A stretch of 64,000 bases of DNA from an uncultured Oceanospirillaceae bacterium (GCA_913057435.1 CAJXNY010000013.1:1-64000); one strand, 5' to 3'; shown: positions 1 through 11,074, counted from the stretch's first letter. Notes: a model not told the origin generated them from the letters alone. Made by a program: numbers and translations.

Positions 1-55
1 CTTGCGATATACGCCCTTAGCAGGGGCGCGCCTTCAGCCACTCGGCCATCTCACC
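1..55 (-). tRNA. tRNA-Ser(GCU), 3' part cut off by window edge
   Basis: Read on the minus strand from position 55, the sequence begins GGTGAGATGGCCGAGTGG, the usual 5' end of bacterial tRNA-Ser(GCU). An anticodon arm with anticodon GCT follows at positions 21-19. The long variable arm, T arm and acceptor 3' end lie outside the window. It sits just downstream of csrA in the same orientation, an arrangement also found in pseudomonads. The identity rests on the anticodon and the class-II tRNA 5' half. Confidence 0.93.
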
Positions 56-117
56 GCGACAACGGAGACGTATCTTAATGATCTGAGATCAGATTGCAAT
101 GCTTTTAGAAAAGTATT

Positions 118-318
118 TTATTCTTCTGGCTCTCCAGCGTCAGCATTCGCTGCTTTTTCACGCTGAATACGCTCATAAATCTCTTCGCGATGTACTGAAA
201 CATCCTTAGGCGCATTCACACCAATACGTACCTGGTTACCTTTGACACCCAGTACCGTTACGGTGACATCGTCACCAACCATCAGTGTTTCGCCTACGCG
301 GCGGGTTAAAATCAGCAT
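118..318 (-). CDS. csrA: Carbon storage regulator CsrA/RsmA
   Basis: 66-residue RNA-binding global regulator. The family binds GGA motifs in mRNA leaders as a dimer and controls carbon flux, motility and biofilm genes after transcription; small Csr/Rsm RNAs antagonise it. The N-terminus [10 protein letters not shown] and the central stretch [19 protein letters not shown] are family hallmarks, and Arg44 before the EEIY segment is the RNA-contacting position. The acidic, disordered tail after residue 55 is normal. The start is supported by AAGGAG ahead of the ATG. It lies downstream of lysC with a hairpin between them, so it probably also has its own promoter. Confidence 0.98.
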   Translation of the reverse strand: MLILTRRVGETLMVGDDVTVTVLGVKGNQVRIGVNAPKDVSVHREEIYERIQREKAANADAGEPEE

Positions 319-384
319 TGTGTTGGATCTCCTTATGATATTCCTTCGTGCCTGGCCGTTAAGCTCTTAGCGACTCGTGACCAG

Positions 385-411
385 CAAAATCGGGCACCCG
401 AAACCGGGCGC
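385..411 (-). terminator. Hairpin between lysC and csrA, possible terminator
   Basis: On the minus strand GCGCCCG-GTTT-CGGGTGC forms a 7-bp stem (one G-U pair) followed closely by a short T run (ccgatttt). It lies after the lysC stop and about 75 bases before the csrA start. The T run is short, so termination may be partial. Confidence 0.45.
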
Positions 412-455
412 ACCGACGGCTATTTTTTGCATTGAACTAACTATAGTTCAGCCCT

Positions 456-1694
456 TCAGGCTTCGCTGACCGTGTCTGAAGCATCCAGATCAAACGCTGA
501 ATGCAGTGCCCGCACGGCCAGTTCCAGATACTTCTCCGCCATCACAATCGAAACTTTAATTTCTGATGTCGAGATCATCTGAATGTTAATACCCTCTTTC
601 GCCAGGGCATCAAACATCTTGCTTGCCACTCCCGCATGGGAGCGCATGCCAACGCCAACAATCGAAACTTTGGCGATCTTGTTATCTCCGACCACACTCC
701 GGGCCCCCAGTTCAGCCATAATTTGCTGCAGTATTCCTTCTGCTTTAGCGAAATCATTACGGTGAACGGAGAAAGTAAAGTCAGTTTTCTGATCTTCAGA
801 AATATTCTGCAAGATCATATCTACTTCAATGTTGGCTGCACTGATCGGCCCGAGAATACGCGATGCCACACCTGGCACATCGGGTACACCCTGAATTGTC
901 AGTTTAGCCTCATCGCGATTGAAGGCGATGCCAGAAATAACCGGTTTTTCCACGGCGTTATTATCCTCAGTCGTAATCAGTGTGCCTGGGCCGTCCGTAA
1001 AACTGGACAGCACCCGCAACGGCACCTTGTACTTACCCGCAAACTCCACAGAGCGAATCTGCAATACTTTGGAGCCGAGGCTGGCCATCTCCAGCATCTC
1101 TTCAAAGGTGATCGTTTCCAGCCGACGTGCGCTATCCACGACCCGTGGATCGGTGGTGTAAACACCATCCACATCGGTATAGATCTGGCACTCATCAGCG
1201 TTCAGCGCCGCCGCCAGAGCAACCCCGGTGGTATCAGAACCACCTCGCCCTAACGTCGTGATATTGCCCGTCGCATCCGCACCCTGAAAACCCGCCACCA
1301 CCACGATACGACCGGCGTCTAAATCGGCGCGCATGCGTTCGGTGTCTATTTCCTGGATACGCGCCTTACCATGCATACTGTCGGTGGTAATACGCACCTG
1401 AGCACCCGTGTAAGAACGCGCGGGCAAACCACGGCGAGCCAGCGCCATACAAAGCAGCGCGATGGTAACCTGTTCACCGGTCGAAACCAGTACATCCATC
1501 TCACGCGGATCGGGCTGCTTATTGATCTGTTGCGCCAACCCGATCAGGCGGTTGGTCTCACCGCTCATCGCGGACAACACCACCACCAGATCATGGCCTT
1601 CGTCTTTAAACTTCTTTAACTTGTCGGCAACCGCTTCGATACGTTCGACCGTACCGATGGAGGTGCCGCCATATTTATGTACGTATAACGCCAT
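456..1694 (-). CDS. lysC: Aspartate kinase (monofunctional, feedback-regulated)
   Basis: Phosphorylates aspartate, the first step to lysine, threonine, methionine and diaminopimelate. The 412-residue length matches the Pseudomonas-type monofunctional enzyme. Residues 1-245 form the amino acid kinase domain: the KYGGTS motif near residue 7, a GRGGSDTT nucleotide/substrate segment near residue 150, and TDVDGVYTTDPR near residue 173. Two ACT domains follow (about 265-340 and 345-405), which in the family bind lysine and threonine. It is 30 bases downstream of alaS in the same direction and is likely cotranscribed with it. No fusion to homoserine dehydrogenase is present. Confidence 0.97.
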   Translation of the reverse strand: MALYVHKYGGTSIGTVERIEAVADKLKKFKDEGHDLVVVLSAMSGETNRLIGLAQQINKQPDPREMDVLVSTGEQVTIALLCMALARRGLPARSYTGAQVRITTDSMHGKARIQEIDTERMRADLDAGRIVVVAGFQGADATGNITTLGRGGSDTTGVALAAALNADECQIYTDVDGVYTTDPRVVDSARRLETITFEEMLEMASLGSKVLQIRSVEFAGKYKVPLRVLSSFTDGPGTLITTEDNNAVEKPVISGIAFNRDEAKLTIQGVPDVPGVASRILGPISAANIEVDMILQNISEDQKTDFTFSVHRNDFAKAEGILQQIMAELGARSVVGDNKIAKVSIVGVGMRSHAGVASKMFDALAKEGINIQMISTSEIKVSIVMAEKYLELAVRALHSAFDLDASDTVSEA

Positions 1695-1724
1695 ATCGTT
1701 GCGTCCATCTCGTCAGGACGCAGC

Positions 1725-4331
1725 TCAAAGAGCCGCGTCTACCAGTGAAGTTACCGACTCCAGCGCTGCTGGCAATGCCGCCAGATCAGTACCGCCACCC
1801 TGAGCAAAATCAGGACGACCGCCGCCTTTACCGCCAATTTTTGCCGTCAGGTCACGGATCAGATCACCGGCCTTCACTTTGCCAACCAGATCTTTCGTCA
1901 CACCGGCAGCCAGCGAAATTTTGTCGTCACCCGTGGCAGCCAGCACAACCACACCACTGCCCAGCTTGTTCTTGAGCTGATCAATGGTATCGCGCAGCGC
2001 CTTAGGCTCAACGCCTTCCAGCTGTGCCGCCAGCACCTTGATACCTTTGATATCAACAGCTGTACTGATCAGATCAGAGCCCTGGGATGCTGCCAGCTTA
2101 ACTTTCAGCTGTTCCAGTTCTTTCTCCAGCTGACGGTTACGGTCAGACAGTGCCTGCACCTTCTCAACCACTGAATCACGGTTGCCTTTAACCAGCGCAG
2201 AGATCTGGCCAACTTTGTTGTCTGTTTCATTCAGCCAGTCAAGGGCACCGGCACCGGTGACTGCCTCAATACGGCGTACACCCGATGCAACACCACCTTC
2301 AGACGTTACCTTGAGCAGGGCTATATCACCGGTACGGGCAGCGTGGGTACCACCACACAGCTCAACGGAGAACTCACCGCCCATCGACAGCACTCGAACC
2401 GTTTCGTCGTATTTTTCACCGAACAAAGCTGCAGCACCGGTGGCCCTGGCCGCGTCGATATCCATCACACGGGTAACAACATCCGTATTCGCCCGGATCT
2501 GATCGTTAACAATCAGCTCGACTTCAGCCAGCTGCTCCGCCGTCACCGCTTCAAAGTGAGAGAAGTCAAAGCGCAGACGTTCAGCATCATTCAGTGAACC
2601 TTTCTGCTGTACATGACTGCCCAGTACAATACGCAGCGCTTCATGCAGCAGGTGTGTTGCCGAATGGTTCAGAGCAATCGCCTGACGGCGTGCATCATCA
2701 ACCTGCGGCGCAACGAGGTCACCCACTTTCAGGCTGCCTTCACTCACCACACCGTGGTGCAGGTGGTTCTTGCCTTCTTTAGTACAGTCAGCCACCGCAA
2801 AGACGGCACCGGCCATCGCCAGCACACCACTATCACCGGCCTGACCACCCGACTCAGCATAGAATGGCGTCTCATCCAGCACCACAATGCCGCCTTCGCC
2901 CGTATTCAGTGCGTCGACTTCACTACCATTGCTGAGCAGGGCAACGATTTTAGCGCCTTCACCCGCCAGCTGCTCATAACCCGTGAAGCTGGTCTGACCA
3001 TCGAGGCGGATTGCATCGTTGTAATCCACCGAGAACTTACCCGCGGCACGGGCACGTTCACGCTGAGCTGTCATTTCACGCTCAAAGCCGTCCATATCCA
3101 GCGTCAACTCTTGCTCACGCGCAACATCAGCTGTCAGATCGGATGGGAAGCCGTAAGTATCGTACAGCTTGAAGACCGTCTCACCTGGAATCACAGTACC
3201 ATCAAGATTATCGATGCTTTCCTGCAACAGGCGGATCCCGTGGTCCAGAGTTTTAGCGAACTGCTGCTCTTCTTTAAGCAGCACTTTCTCAATCTGCGCC
3301 TGCTGCTCTACCAGTTCTGGATACGCGGTACCCATTTCTGCCGCCAGCGCAGCGACCAGCTGGTGGAAGAAGGCACCACTGGCACCGAGTTTGTTGCCGT
3401 GACGTACCGCGCGACGAATAATACGGCGCAGTACATAACCCGCCCCTTCATTGGAGGGTAATACCCCATCAATGATCAGGAATGCGCAGGAACGAATATG
3501 GTCCGCAATTACGCGCAGGGACTTGCTGCCCAGGTCAGTCGTACCGACAGCGGCAGCCGCCGCTTTGAGCAGGCTCTGGAACAGATCAATCTCGTAGTTG
3601 GAGTGCACACCCTGCATGACTGCCGCAATACGCTCCAGACCCATACCGGTATCCACAGACGGCTTCGGCAGATCAGTCTGCTCACCATCGGCGCTGCGGT
3701 TGTATTGCATAAATACAACGTTCCAGATCTCGATGTAGCGATCGCCATCTTCTTCAGGAGAGCCTGGAGGGCCACCCCAGACATCTGCACCGTGATCAAA
3801 GAAGATCTCAGTACAGGGGCCACATGGACCGGTATCACCCATTGACCAGAAATTGTCTTCACCCAGTTTGGAGAAACGCTCCGGGCTCACACCAATCTCT
3901 TCTTTCCAGATACGTTCAGCTTCATCATCCGAGTGATGCACCGTTATCCACAGGCGTTCTTCTGGCAGCCCCAGCACCTTGGTCAGAAAGGTCCAGGCAA
4001 AGCGAATCGCTTCCGGCTTGAAGTAATCACCGAAACTGAAGTTACCCAGCATTTCAAAGAAGGTGTGATGGCGCGCGGTGTAGCCAACGTTTTCCAGATC
4101 GTTATGTTTACCACCGGCGCGAACGCAACGCTGGGAACTGGTTGCACGGCTATAGCTGCGCTTATCGGTGCCCAGGAAAACATCCTTGAACTGCACCATG
4201 CCGGCGTTGGTAAACATCAACGTCGGATCGTTAGCTGGAATCAGCGAACTGCTGGCCACGATCTCATGGCCCTGCTGATTATAGTAATCCAGGAAGGCCT
4301 GGCGTATTTCGGCACTTGTCATGTATTTCAT
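1725..4331 (-). CDS. alaS: Alanyl-tRNA synthetase
   Basis: Class II synthetase that charges tRNA-Ala. 868 residues, close to the E. coli enzyme. The N-terminal catalytic core starts with [12 protein letters not shown] and contains the motif-2 region ([19 protein letters not shown]). The editing domain carries the zinc-binding [11 protein letters not shown] motif near residue 560 and CGGTH near residue 660. The C-terminal C-Ala domain has a coiled coil (about 715-760) and a glycine-rich segment [14 protein letters not shown] near the end. The intact editing site implies Ser/Gly mischarging is corrected in cis. It follows recX after a 280-base gap, so a separate promoter there is likely. Confidence 0.98.
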   Translation of the reverse strand: MKYMTSAEIRQAFLDYYNQQGHEIVASSSLIPANDPTLMFTNAGMVQFKDVFLGTDKRSYSRATSSQRCVRAGGKHNDLENVGYTARHHTFFEMLGNFSFGDYFKPEAIRFAWTFLTKVLGLPEERLWITVHHSDDEAERIWKEEIGVSPERFSKLGEDNFWSMGDTGPCGPCTEIFFDHGADVWGGPPGSPEEDGDRYIEIWNVVFMQYNRSADGEQTDLPKPSVDTGMGLERIAAVMQGVHSNYEIDLFQSLLKAAAAAVGTTDLGSKSLRVIADHIRSCAFLIIDGVLPSNEGAGYVLRRIIRRAVRHGNKLGASGAFFHQLVAALAAEMGTAYPELVEQQAQIEKVLLKEEQQFAKTLDHGIRLLQESIDNLDGTVIPGETVFKLYDTYGFPSDLTADVAREQELTLDMDGFEREMTAQRERARAAGKFSVDYNDAIRLDGQTSFTGYEQLAGEGAKIVALLSNGSEVDALNTGEGGIVVLDETPFYAESGGQAGDSGVLAMAGAVFAVADCTKEGKNHLHHGVVSEGSLKVGDLVAPQVDDARRQAIALNHSATHLLHEALRIVLGSHVQQKGSLNDAERLRFDFSHFEAVTAEQLAEVELIVNDQIRANTDVVTRVMDIDAARATGAAALFGEKYDETVRVLSMGGEFSVELCGGTHAARTGDIALLKVTSEGGVASGVRRIEAVTGAGALDWLNETDNKVGQISALVKGNRDSVVEKVQALSDRNRQLEKELEQLKVKLAASQGSDLISTAVDIKGIKVLAAQLEGVEPKALRDTIDQLKNKLGSGVVVLAATGDDKISLAAGVTKDLVGKVKAGDLIRDLTAKIGGKGGGRPDFAQGGGTDLAALPAALESVTSLVDAAL

Positions 4332-4615
4332 AGGCTAACCGTCAGCGTATCCGTTCTGAAGAAGCGCATTACGCGCTGTTGTTCTGACCCCTGCCGACGC
4401 CCCACCGGAACGCCGCGAAAAATGGCGCACATTATATATCGGGGATGAAACTTGTACGACTGTTTTTAAGCGGACGTTTCAATATAGAGCCCGCCGCGTC
4501 TGGTGTCCGGCGGGGTTTTGATCAGATCAGTCATACATGGAAGAGGTTATTAGCCGCCAGATCAGAGATGAAACAAAGCATCGTCAGCCCGGCTCCTACA
4601 TTAAAAAATACCGAG

Positions 4616-5101
4616 TCAGGCTTCTTCTTGAGGATCAGCCTCCAGCGCATAGCGAGCCTCATCCATCGCAAAGCCACGCTGAAACAGATGACGCATTATT
4701 TTCGCCACCAGCTTGCGGTCGGCTCGATCCGGGCAGGGAAATCGCCGTAACCGTGCGGCACGTGCCAGCTCAAACCAGTCGGGCGCTTCTTCTTCCAGCA
4801 CCTGTACCAGCAAGTCATCTGCCACACCTTTCTGGCGCATATCAAAGCGGATTTTATTCAGCCCCTGCAACTGTGATATCCGGTTGCGTACATGCGATGC
4901 ACAAAAGCGGTGATCACTCTGATACCCCTCCACCACCAGCCACTCCAGCACCACAGCCACATCTGCCGAGTCATACTCACGCTCAAAACGTTGCTGCATT
5001 TCCTTCAGACTATAGTCACGCCGGGCCAGCAGGCGAAACGCCTTATGACGAATAGCAGACTGCGGATCAGCCTCAGCGGATTTATCATATTTCATATTCA
5101 C
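4616..5101 (-). CDS. recX: Regulatory protein RecX
   Basis: 161-residue modulator of RecA filaments. RecX proteins bind in the filament groove and limit RecA recombinase and coprotease activity. The sequence has the tandem three-helix repeats of the family: ALRLLARRDYS-type repeat 1 near residue 25 (here AFRLLARRDYSLKEM), GYQSDHRFCASHVRNRIS near residue 60, and a third repeat near residue 130 (IMRHLFQRGF). It lies directly downstream of recA, separated by a terminator-like hairpin. That is the usual way RecX is kept at low levels relative to RecA. Confidence 0.94.
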   Translation of the reverse strand: MNMKYDKSAEADPQSAIRHKAFRLLARRDYSLKEMQQRFEREYDSADVAVVLEWLVVEGYQSDHRFCASHVRNRISQLQGLNKIRFDMRQKGVADDLLVQVLEEEAPDWFELARAARLRRFPCPDRADRKLVAKIMRHLFQRGFAMDEARYALEADPQEEA

Positions 5102-5142
5102 TCCTGTGCTCCAATACGGCTATCTGCGCCTGATAAAAACGC

Positions 5143-5168
5143 AAAAAGGGAGCCTGGGCTCCCTTTTT
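5143..5168 (-). terminator. Rho-independent terminator between recA and recX
   Basis: GGGAGCC/GGCTCCC stem with a tiny loop, flanked by A5 and T5, so it can act in either direction. It is 20-odd bases after the recA stop on the minus strand. Read-through would give the low recX expression seen in other proteobacteria. Confidence 0.88.
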
Positions 5169-5189
5169 CTTCTGTTCTCAATACCTTAA

Positions 5190-6230
5190 TTACAGATCCA
5201 GCGGTGACTCATCTTCGGTTTTGTTATCTTTAACCGGTGCCTCTACACTCAGCAAGCGGGCACGAATTTCTGCCTCAATTTCTTGAGCAACTTCTGGATT
5301 TTCCTCCAGATACTTGGCGGCATTAGCCTTTCCCTGACCTATTTTGTCACCCTTATAGGCATACCAGGCGCCAGCTTTATCAACCAGCTTCTCTTTCACC
5401 CCCAGATCAATCACCTCACCCATATGGTAGATCCCTTTACCATACATGATCTGAAATTCAGCCTGGCGGAACGGGGGCGCGACTTTGTTTTTCACGACCT
5501 TAACGCGGGTTTCGTTACCCACCACTTCATCACCCTGCTTCACAGCACCGATGCGACGGATATCCAGCCGGACAGAGGAATAAAACTTCAGTGCATTACC
5601 ACCGGTAGTGGTTTCAGGGTTACCAAACATCACCCCGATTTTCATCCGGATCTGGTTGATAAAGATCAGCAGACAACCGGCATTTTTCACGCTACCAGTC
5701 AGCTTACGCAGCGCCTGGGACATCAAGCGGGCCTGCAGACCTACATGGGAGTCGCCCATATCACCTTCGATCTCAGCTTTTGGCGTAAGCGCCGCCACGG
5801 AGTCAACAACGATGACATCCACTGCATTAGAGCGGACCAGCATATCGGTAATTTCCAGCCCCTGCTCACCGGTATCCGGCTGAGAAACCAGCAGGTCATC
5901 AACGTTAACCCCCAGCTTCTCGGCGTAAATAGGGTCCAGCGCGTGTTCAGCATCGACAAAGGCGCAGCTCTTGCCCTGCTTCTGCGCTTCGGCGATTGCC
6001 TGCAAGGTCAGTGTTGTTTTACCGGACGATTCAGGGCCATAGATCTCGACAATACGACCATACGGCAAGCCGCCGATGCCCAATGCGATATCCAGTCCCA
6101 GCGAGCCGGTAGACACAGCAGGGATCGCCTCACGCGGCTGATCGCCCATCTTCATAATCGCGCCTTTACCGAACTGACGCTCAATCTGTGACAACGCTGC
6201 ATCCAGCGCTTTCTGACGATTCTGATCCAT
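5190..6230 (-). CDS. recA: Recombinase RecA
   Basis: DNA strand-exchange ATPase and activator of LexA self-cleavage. 346 residues, standard length. The Walker A motif GPESSGKT has its Lys at residue 71. [22 protein letters not shown] carries the Walker B/L1 region near residue 145, and [17 protein letters not shown] follows L2 near residue 212. The acidic C-terminal tail ([10 protein letters not shown]) is normal. A near-consensus LexA box lies 33 bases upstream of the start, so SOS induction is expected. Gene order pncC-recA-recX matches many gammaproteobacteria. Confidence 0.99.
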   Translation of the reverse strand: MDQNRQKALDAALSQIERQFGKGAIMKMGDQPREAIPAVSTGSLGLDIALGIGGLPYGRIVEIYGPESSGKTTLTLQAIAEAQKQGKSCAFVDAEHALDPIYAEKLGVNVDDLLVSQPDTGEQGLEITDMLVRSNAVDVIVVDSVAALTPKAEIEGDMGDSHVGLQARLMSQALRKLTGSVKNAGCLLIFINQIRMKIGVMFGNPETTTGGNALKFYSSVRLDIRRIGAVKQGDEVVGNETRVKVVKNKVAPPFRQAEFQIMYGKGIYHMGEVIDLGVKEKLVDKAGAWYAYKGDKIGQGKANAAKYLEENPEVAQEIEAEIRARLLSVEAPVKDNKTEDESPLDL

Positions 6231-6262
6231 GGTGTGCCTTCTGAAATTCTGGTGAAAATAAA

Positions 6263-6282
6263 TACTGTATGTATGGACAGTA
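6263..6282 (-). promoter_or_regulatory. LexA (SOS) box upstream of recA
   Basis: TACTGTATGTATGGACAGTA matches the gammaproteobacterial LexA consensus CTGT-N8-ACAG, with the outer TA on both sides also conserved. It lies between the recA start and pncC, in the recA promoter region. Confidence 0.93.
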
Positions 6283-6353
6283 TTATTGTCAGTTCACCGC
6301 CCGAATGCAACCCTTGCTGACATCAGAATCGTCGGATACATATCAGCACCCTG

Positions 6354-6830
6354 TCACTTAGGCAGGTACGCCATAATGCCGTCTAGTGCCTGCTGCACGG
6401 CCTGCTCACGCACGGCTTCCCGTTCACCGCTGAAATAACTCAGACAGGTCACTGTCGGCTGCCCGGCTACCGCCCAGGCAAACCACATGGTACCCACCGG
6501 TTTATCGCCCGGCTCACCACCCGGCCCGGCCAGCCCACACACCGCAACAGCAATATCCGCTTCGCTGTTGTGTAGTGCACCTTCGGCCATCTGACTGACG
6601 ACGGGCTCTGACACTGCACCATGGCTGGCCAGCAACTCCGCCTCAACCCCCAGCATCCGCTGTTTGGCGGTATCTGAATAGCTGACAAAGCCGCAATCAA
6701 ACCAGTTCGAACTGCCCGCGACCGACGTCAGCTCGCGGGCAATCCAGCCCCCCGTGCAGGACTCAGCCGTTGCTACTTTAAGACCGCGCTCACGCAGTGC
6801 ATTACCTGTTTTCAGGGCAAGATCTTTCAT
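6354..6830 (-). CDS. pncC: Nicotinamide-nucleotide amidohydrolase PncC (CinA C-terminal type)
   Basis: 158-residue stand-alone CinA C-terminal domain. The family deamidates NMN to nicotinate mononucleotide and so recycles pyridine nucleotides, for example NMN released by NAD-dependent DNA ligase. The AESCTGG motif near residue 22 carries the catalytic Ser, and GLAGPGGEPGDKPVGTMWFA near residue 100 matches the conserved substrate loop. No N-terminal CinA (COG1058) domain is present. It sits just upstream of recA in the same direction and is divergent from mutS. Confidence 0.93.
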   Translation of the reverse strand: MKDLALKTGNALRERGLKVATAESCTGGWIARELTSVAGSSNWFDCGFVSYSDTAKQRMLGVEAELLASHGAVSEPVVSQMAEGALHNSEADIAVAVCGLAGPGGEPGDKPVGTMWFAWAVAGQPTVTCLSYFSGEREAVREQAVQQALDGIMAYLPK

Positions 6831-6954
6831 ACTCCATCCTTAGCCAGACTGCACTGGCAACTGGTACGCATACCTTGATGATTCACGTACAATGCCCCTT
6901 CATTAATACCCCTGCCGACGCGCAGTTTCAATCCAGGTAAGCGAAGTTCAGACC

Positions 6955-9561
6955 ATGACCAATCCGGCCACCGCCACGAAGCATACCCCCATGATGCAGC
7001 AATATTTGCGTATCAAAGCCAGCCATCCAGACCAGTTACTGTTCTATCGGATGGGTGACTTTTACGAGCTGTTTTATGACGATGCGAAAAAAGCGTCCGA
7101 ACTACTGGAGATCTCCCTGACCGCCCGTGGCAAGGCCGGGGGTAATCCAATCCCGATGGCAGGGATTCCTTACCATGCTGCCGAAGGCTATATCGCACGC
7201 ATTGTCCGAGCTGGGCAGTCGGTTGCCATCTGCGAGCAAGTCGGTGATCCAGCCACCAGCAAAGGACCGGTGGAGCGAAAAGTTGCTCGCGTGGTCACCC
7301 CTGGCACCCTCAGTGATGAAGCGCTGCTGGAAGAGGGTCGCGATAACCTGCTGATAGCAATCCATCAACACAATGACACCTTCGGCCTGGCAATCATGGA
7401 TATCAGCGGCGGCCGTTTCAGCCTGTCTGACGTTGAGGGTGAAGAAGCCCTGCGCAGCGAACTGGAACGGCTCAAACCTGCCGAACTGCTCTATAACGAA
7501 GAATCATTGCTGCACGAAACCCTCAAAGGGCATACCGGTCTGCGAGCTCAGGCGCCCTGGCACTTCGAACTGGAATCTGCCGAGCGCCAGCTGTGCCAAC
7601 AATTTAAAGTGCAGGATCTGACCGGCTTTGGCTGCGATCATCTGAAAACCGCACTGTGCGCTGCTGGCTGCCTGCTACAGTACGCTCGCGATACCCAGCG
7701 CAACGACCTGCCCCATATTCGTCGCCTGCAGATCGAACAACGCAGTGAAAGCGTACTGCTGGATGCCGCAACCCGGCGCAACCTGGAGATCGATCTAAAC
7801 CTGGCAGGCGGTAAAGAGAATACGCTGGCTGCCGTCATCGACAAATGCAAAACAGCGATGGGCAGTCGTCTGCTGCGTCGCTGGCTGAACCGCCCATTGC
7901 GCAGCCGTGATGTATTGCTGGCACGCCAGGGCGCCCTGCGCTGGCTGAAAGAAAATTACCGCTACGAAAACATGGGCGCATCGCTGCGTAAAGTTGGTGA
8001 TACTGAACGTATTCTGACCCGTGTCGCCCTGCGCTCTGCCCGCCCGCGTGATCTGGAACGGCTGAAAAACGCTTTACTCACTCTGCCTGAGCTGCAATCC
8101 CAGCTACAGGAGCACGATGCCCCACGTATCGCCGAACTGGCCAGCCAGATCAGTACCTTTGATGATCTGGCAACCCTGCTGAGCAACGCCGTCACCGACA
8201 ATCCGCCCATGGTGATCCGCGATGGCGGGGTCATTGCGGAAGGCTACGACAGTGAACTGGATGACCTGCGCGGCCTGAGTGAAAATGCAGGTGCTTACCT
8301 GGTCGATATGGAAACCCGTGAGCGTGAACGCACCGGTATCCCGACCTTGAAAGTGGGCTATAACCGGGTCCATGGCTACTTTATCGAGATATCCAAAGGC
8401 CAAGCAGACAAGGCCCCGGCTGAGTACATCCGTCGCCAGACCCTGAAAAATAATGAGCGCTTTATCACCCCGGAACTCAAAGCCTTTGAGGATAAAGCCC
8501 TGTCGGCCAAAAGCCGGGCGCTGGCACGAGAGAAAGCACTGTATGAACAGCTGGTCGAAATGCTGGTTCAGCACCTGCTGCCGTTACAGGATAGCGCCAC
8601 TGCCACTGCCGAGCTGGACGTACTGACAAACCTGGCCGAGCGCGCCGACCTGCTCAACTATGTTGCACCAACCCTGGTGGAAGACCCCCAGCTGAACATT
8701 CAGGCCGGACGTCATCCGGTGGTTGAATCCGTCCTTAGCGAGCCGTTTGTGCCGAATAACCTGCAGCTGGATCACAGCCGCCGCATGCTGGTGATTACCG
8801 GCCCGAACATGGGCGGTAAATCGACGTTTATGCGTCAGGCGGCACTGATCACCCTGCTGGCCCACGTCGGCAGTTACGTACCAGCTAACAGTGCGACCAT
8901 CGGCATGGTCGACCGTATTTTCACCCGTATGGGCTCTTCCGACGATCTGGCAGGCGGCCGCTCTACTTTCATGGTCGAGATGACCGAAACCGCTAATATC
9001 CTCAACAATGCCACTGACCGCTCACTGGTGCTCATGGATGAAGTCGGTCGTGGCACCAGTACCTTTGACGGCCTGTCTCTGGCCTGGGCAGCAGCTGATT
9101 ATCTGGCCCAGGAGGTGAACGCTTTCACCTTGTTTGCGACCCATTACTTTGAGCTGACCGGCCTGCCAGAGCTGCATAAACCAGTTTTCAACGTCCACCT
9201 GACAGCCGTTGAACATAATGACCATATCGTCTTTATGCACGAAGTCCAGGACGGCCCAGCCAGCCAGAGTTACGGCTTGCAGGTTGCCCAGCTGGCCGGG
9301 GTACCTCAGAGTGTCATTCAGGAAGCCAAACAGAAACTGATCCAGCTAGAGCACGGCGCTAGCGGTGATAGCCCTGCACTCCCGCTACCCATTGTAAGTA
9401 CGCCGCAGAGCAGCACGCCTCACCCGAGCCCTGCCCAGCCGGATCTGTTCGCTGCACCAGCCCACAGCCCGGCCCTTGAAGCATTGCAGGCACTGAATCT
9501 GGACGAGATGACACCACGCCAGGCACTGGATGCACTGTACGCTCTGAAAGAGAAACTTTGA
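6955..9561 (+). CDS. mutS: DNA mismatch repair protein MutS
   Basis: Mismatch-recognition ATPase. 868 residues. The mismatch-reading FYE motif ([11 protein letters not shown]) is near residue 38. The connector, lever and clamp domains follow. The ATPase domain has Walker [10 protein letters not shown] near residue 617, then [14 protein letters not shown] and a Walker B region [16 protein letters not shown] near residue 695. A proline/serine-rich linker (about 800-840) precedes the C-terminal tetramerisation helices ([13 protein letters not shown]). It is divergent from pncC and followed after 57 bases by fdxA. Confidence 0.99.
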   Translation: MTNPATATKHTPMMQQYLRIKASHPDQLLFYRMGDFYELFYDDAKKASELLEISLTARGKAGGNPIPMAGIPYHAAEGYIARIVRAGQSVAICEQVGDPATSKGPVERKVARVVTPGTLSDEALLEEGRDNLLIAIHQHNDTFGLAIMDISGGRFSLSDVEGEEALRSELERLKPAELLYNEESLLHETLKGHTGLRAQAPWHFELESAERQLCQQFKVQDLTGFGCDHLKTALCAAGCLLQYARDTQRNDLPHIRRLQIEQRSESVLLDAATRRNLEIDLNLAGGKENTLAAVIDKCKTAMGSRLLRRWLNRPLRSRDVLLARQGALRWLKENYRYENMGASLRKVGDTERILTRVALRSARPRDLERLKNALLTLPELQSQLQEHDAPRIAELASQISTFDDLATLLSNAVTDNPPMVIRDGGVIAEGYDSELDDLRGLSENAGAYLVDMETRERERTGIPTLKVGYNRVHGYFIEISKGQADKAPAEYIRRQTLKNNERFITPELKAFEDKALSAKSRALAREKALYEQLVEMLVQHLLPLQDSATATAELDVLTNLAERADLLNYVAPTLVEDPQLNIQAGRHPVVESVLSEPFVPNNLQLDHSRRMLVITGPNMGGKSTFMRQAALITLLAHVGSYVPANSATIGMVDRIFTRMGSSDDLAGGRSTFMVEMTETANILNNATDRSLVLMDEVGRGTSTFDGLSLAWAAADYLAQEVNAFTLFATHYFELTGLPELHKPVFNVHLTAVEHNDHIVFMHEVQDGPASQSYGLQVAQLAGVPQSVIQEAKQKLIQLEHGASGDSPALPLPIVSTPQSSTPHPSPAQPDLFAAPAHSPALEALQALNLDEMTPRQALDALYALKEKL

Positions 9562-9618
9562 TCGACCCACCCCGGTACGAACCAATAGCCGGGGTTAATC
9601 AGGAGGCTTCCACCCACG

Positions 9619-9942
9619 ATGGCTTACGTTGTTGCAGACAACTGCATTCACTGTAAATACACCGATTGCGTCAGCGCCTGTCCAGTTGACTGTTTCTATG
9701 AAGGGGAAAATTTTCTCGCCATAAACCCGGACGAGTGCATCGATTGCGGCCTGTGCGAGCCAGAATGCCCGGCCGAGGCGATATTTCAGGAAGATGAGCT
9801 ACCGGCTGATCAACAGGACTTTGCCCGGATCAACGCAGAACTGGCCGAACAGTGGCCTCGGATAACCCAACAAAAAGACCCGCTTCCCGACGCCGCCAAA
9901 TGGGATGGCGTCGCAGACAAACGGGTCTTTCTTACAGTCTGA
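9619..9942 (+). CDS. fdxA: 7Fe ferredoxin FdxA ([3Fe-4S][4Fe-4S])
   Basis: 107-residue ferredoxin of the Azotobacter FdI type, a low-potential electron carrier. The cluster motifs are visible: [17 protein letters not shown] near residues 9-25 and [12 protein letters not shown] near residues 40-51, followed by the long acidic C-terminal extension typical of this type. The start is supported by AGGAGG ahead of the ATG. It follows mutS, the same neighbour as in Pseudomonas. Its 3' coding end folds into a terminator-like hairpin that must also encode the C-terminus. Confidence 0.96.
   Translation: MAYVVADNCIHCKYTDCVSACPVDCFYEGENFLAINPDECIDCGLCEPECPAEAIFQEDELPADQQDFARINAELAEQWPRITQQKDPLPDAAKWDGVADKRVFLTV
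9874..9934 (+). terminator. Terminator-like hairpin inside the 3' end of fdxA
   Basis: AAAGACCCG (9874-9882) pairs with CGGGTCTTT (9922-9930), and an inner GACGCC (9889-9894) pairs with GGCGTC (9907-9912). The distal arm runs into TTTCTT. The whole structure lies before the fdxA stop codon. It could terminate the mutS-fdxA transcript or protect its 3' end. Confidence 0.5.
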
Positions 9943-9947
9943 TATTC

Positions 9948-9994
9948 GTGCTCTGCCGGTTAACAGGGGTTATCACAACCACCTGGCAGAGCAC
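9948..9994 (-). terminator. Perfect 10-bp inverted repeat between fdxA and rpoS
   Basis: GTGCTCTGCC (9948-9957) and GGCAGAGCAC (9985-9994) are perfect complements around a 27-base loop, placed between the convergent ends of fdxA and rpoS. There is no T run, so it may be a processing or 3'-end-stabilising structure and not a classical terminator. Confidence 0.45.
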
Positions 9995-10002
9995 TGCGGC
10001 TG

Positions 10003-11010
10003 TTACAGCTGTAACAGATCTTCGCCGCTAAGACCGTTTTTCTCGATAATTTCACGCAACTTACGCAACGCTTCGACCTGAATTTGACGTACACGCTCAC
10101 GAGTCAGGCCAATCTCACGGCCAACATCTTCCAGCGTACTCATCTCATAACCACGCAAACCAAAGCGACGACATAACACTTCGGAGTGCTTATCCGGCAA
10201 CATCCCCAACCATTCATCCAGGTTGCCACTGATATTACTGCTTTGTAGCAACGTAGCCGGGTCGGCTGAGTCCAGATCCGGAATGGTGTCGAGCAGCGAC
10301 TTTTCAGAGTCTTTACCCACCGGCGTATCAACAGAGCTAACACGCTCGTTCAGCCCCAACAGCCGCTCGACTGTCTCAACTGGCTTATCAACCGCCGCCG
10401 CAATTTCTTCCGGTGTTGGTTCATGGTCCAGCTTCTGGGCCAGCTCACGGGCGGCACGCAGATACACATTCAGCTCTTTCACCACATGAATCGGCAGACG
10501 GATGGTCCGCGTCTGATTCATGATGGCACGCTCAATGGTCTGACGAATCCACCAGGTCGCGTAGGTAGAGAAGCGGAAACCCCGCTCCGGATCGAACTTC
10601 TCCACCGCACGAATCAAGCCGAGGTTACCCTCTTCAATCAGATCCAGCAGCGTCAGCCCGCGATTGATATAACGGCGTGAAATTTTCACCACCAGTCGCA
10701 GGTTGCTTTCGATCATTCGCTGTCGAGATGCGTCATCACCTTTCAGTGCCCGACGAGAGTAATAGACCTCTTCTTCAGCACTGAGCAATGGCGAGAAACC
10801 AATCTCGTTCAGGTACAGTTGTGTGGCATCGAGCGTTTTGGCATTCATCAAATCCTTGTGAGCCATACTCCCGCGTCCGCGGCCACTGTTAAGAAATGCT
10901 GGCGCAGAGTCCTTTGCTGCCTTTTCCGTCTGTTGCGCCAAAGCCTGCGTAGAAAGCTCTAAAGTCTCTTCAGCGTTGCCCTGGTTGTAGTCCTTGTCGA
11001 AAGTTTCCAT
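10003..11010 (-). CDS. rpoS: RNA polymerase sigma factor RpoS (sigma-38)
   Basis: Stationary-phase and general-stress sigma factor. 335 residues. The acidic N-terminal region 1.1-like segment is followed by [21 protein letters not shown] (region 1.2). Region 2 includes [21 protein letters not shown] near residue 150. Region 4 includes [20 protein letters not shown] near residue 295. It lies downstream of nlpD; in related bacteria the main rpoS promoter lies inside nlpD. The end LSGEDLLQL is typical. Stability control by RssB/ClpXP would be expected from the family but is not visible here. Confidence 0.98.
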   Translation of the reverse strand: METFDKDYNQGNAEETLELSTQALAQQTEKAAKDSAPAFLNSGRGRGSMAHKDLMNAKTLDATQLYLNEIGFSPLLSAEEEVYYSRRALKGDDASRQRMIESNLRLVVKISRRYINRGLTLLDLIEEGNLGLIRAVEKFDPERGFRFSTYATWWIRQTIERAIMNQTRTIRLPIHVVKELNVYLRAARELAQKLDHEPTPEEIAAAVDKPVETVERLLGLNERVSSVDTPVGKDSEKSLLDTIPDLDSADPATLLQSSNISGNLDEWLGMLPDKHSEVLCRRFGLRGYEMSTLEDVGREIGLTRERVRQIQVEALRKLREIIEKNGLSGEDLLQL

Positions 11011-11074
11011 TGTTAACCCCCCTTCGTTTACTCGATGGTGGAGCGTTGCCCGTCATGTACCGTTTCTAATTATG

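Noticed and set aside
2613-3461. Plus-strand open frame of 282 codons opposite alaS
   Set aside because: Antisense shadow without domain or start signal.
4490-4518. CCCGCCG/CGGCGGG hairpin with GGTTTT on the plus strand between recX and alaS
   Set aside because: It looks like a plus-strand terminator, but no plus-strand gene precedes it, and on the minus strand there is no T run, so its role is unclear.
5283-6191. Plus-strand open frame of 302 codons opposite recA
   Set aside because: Antisense shadow of recA with no supporting signals.
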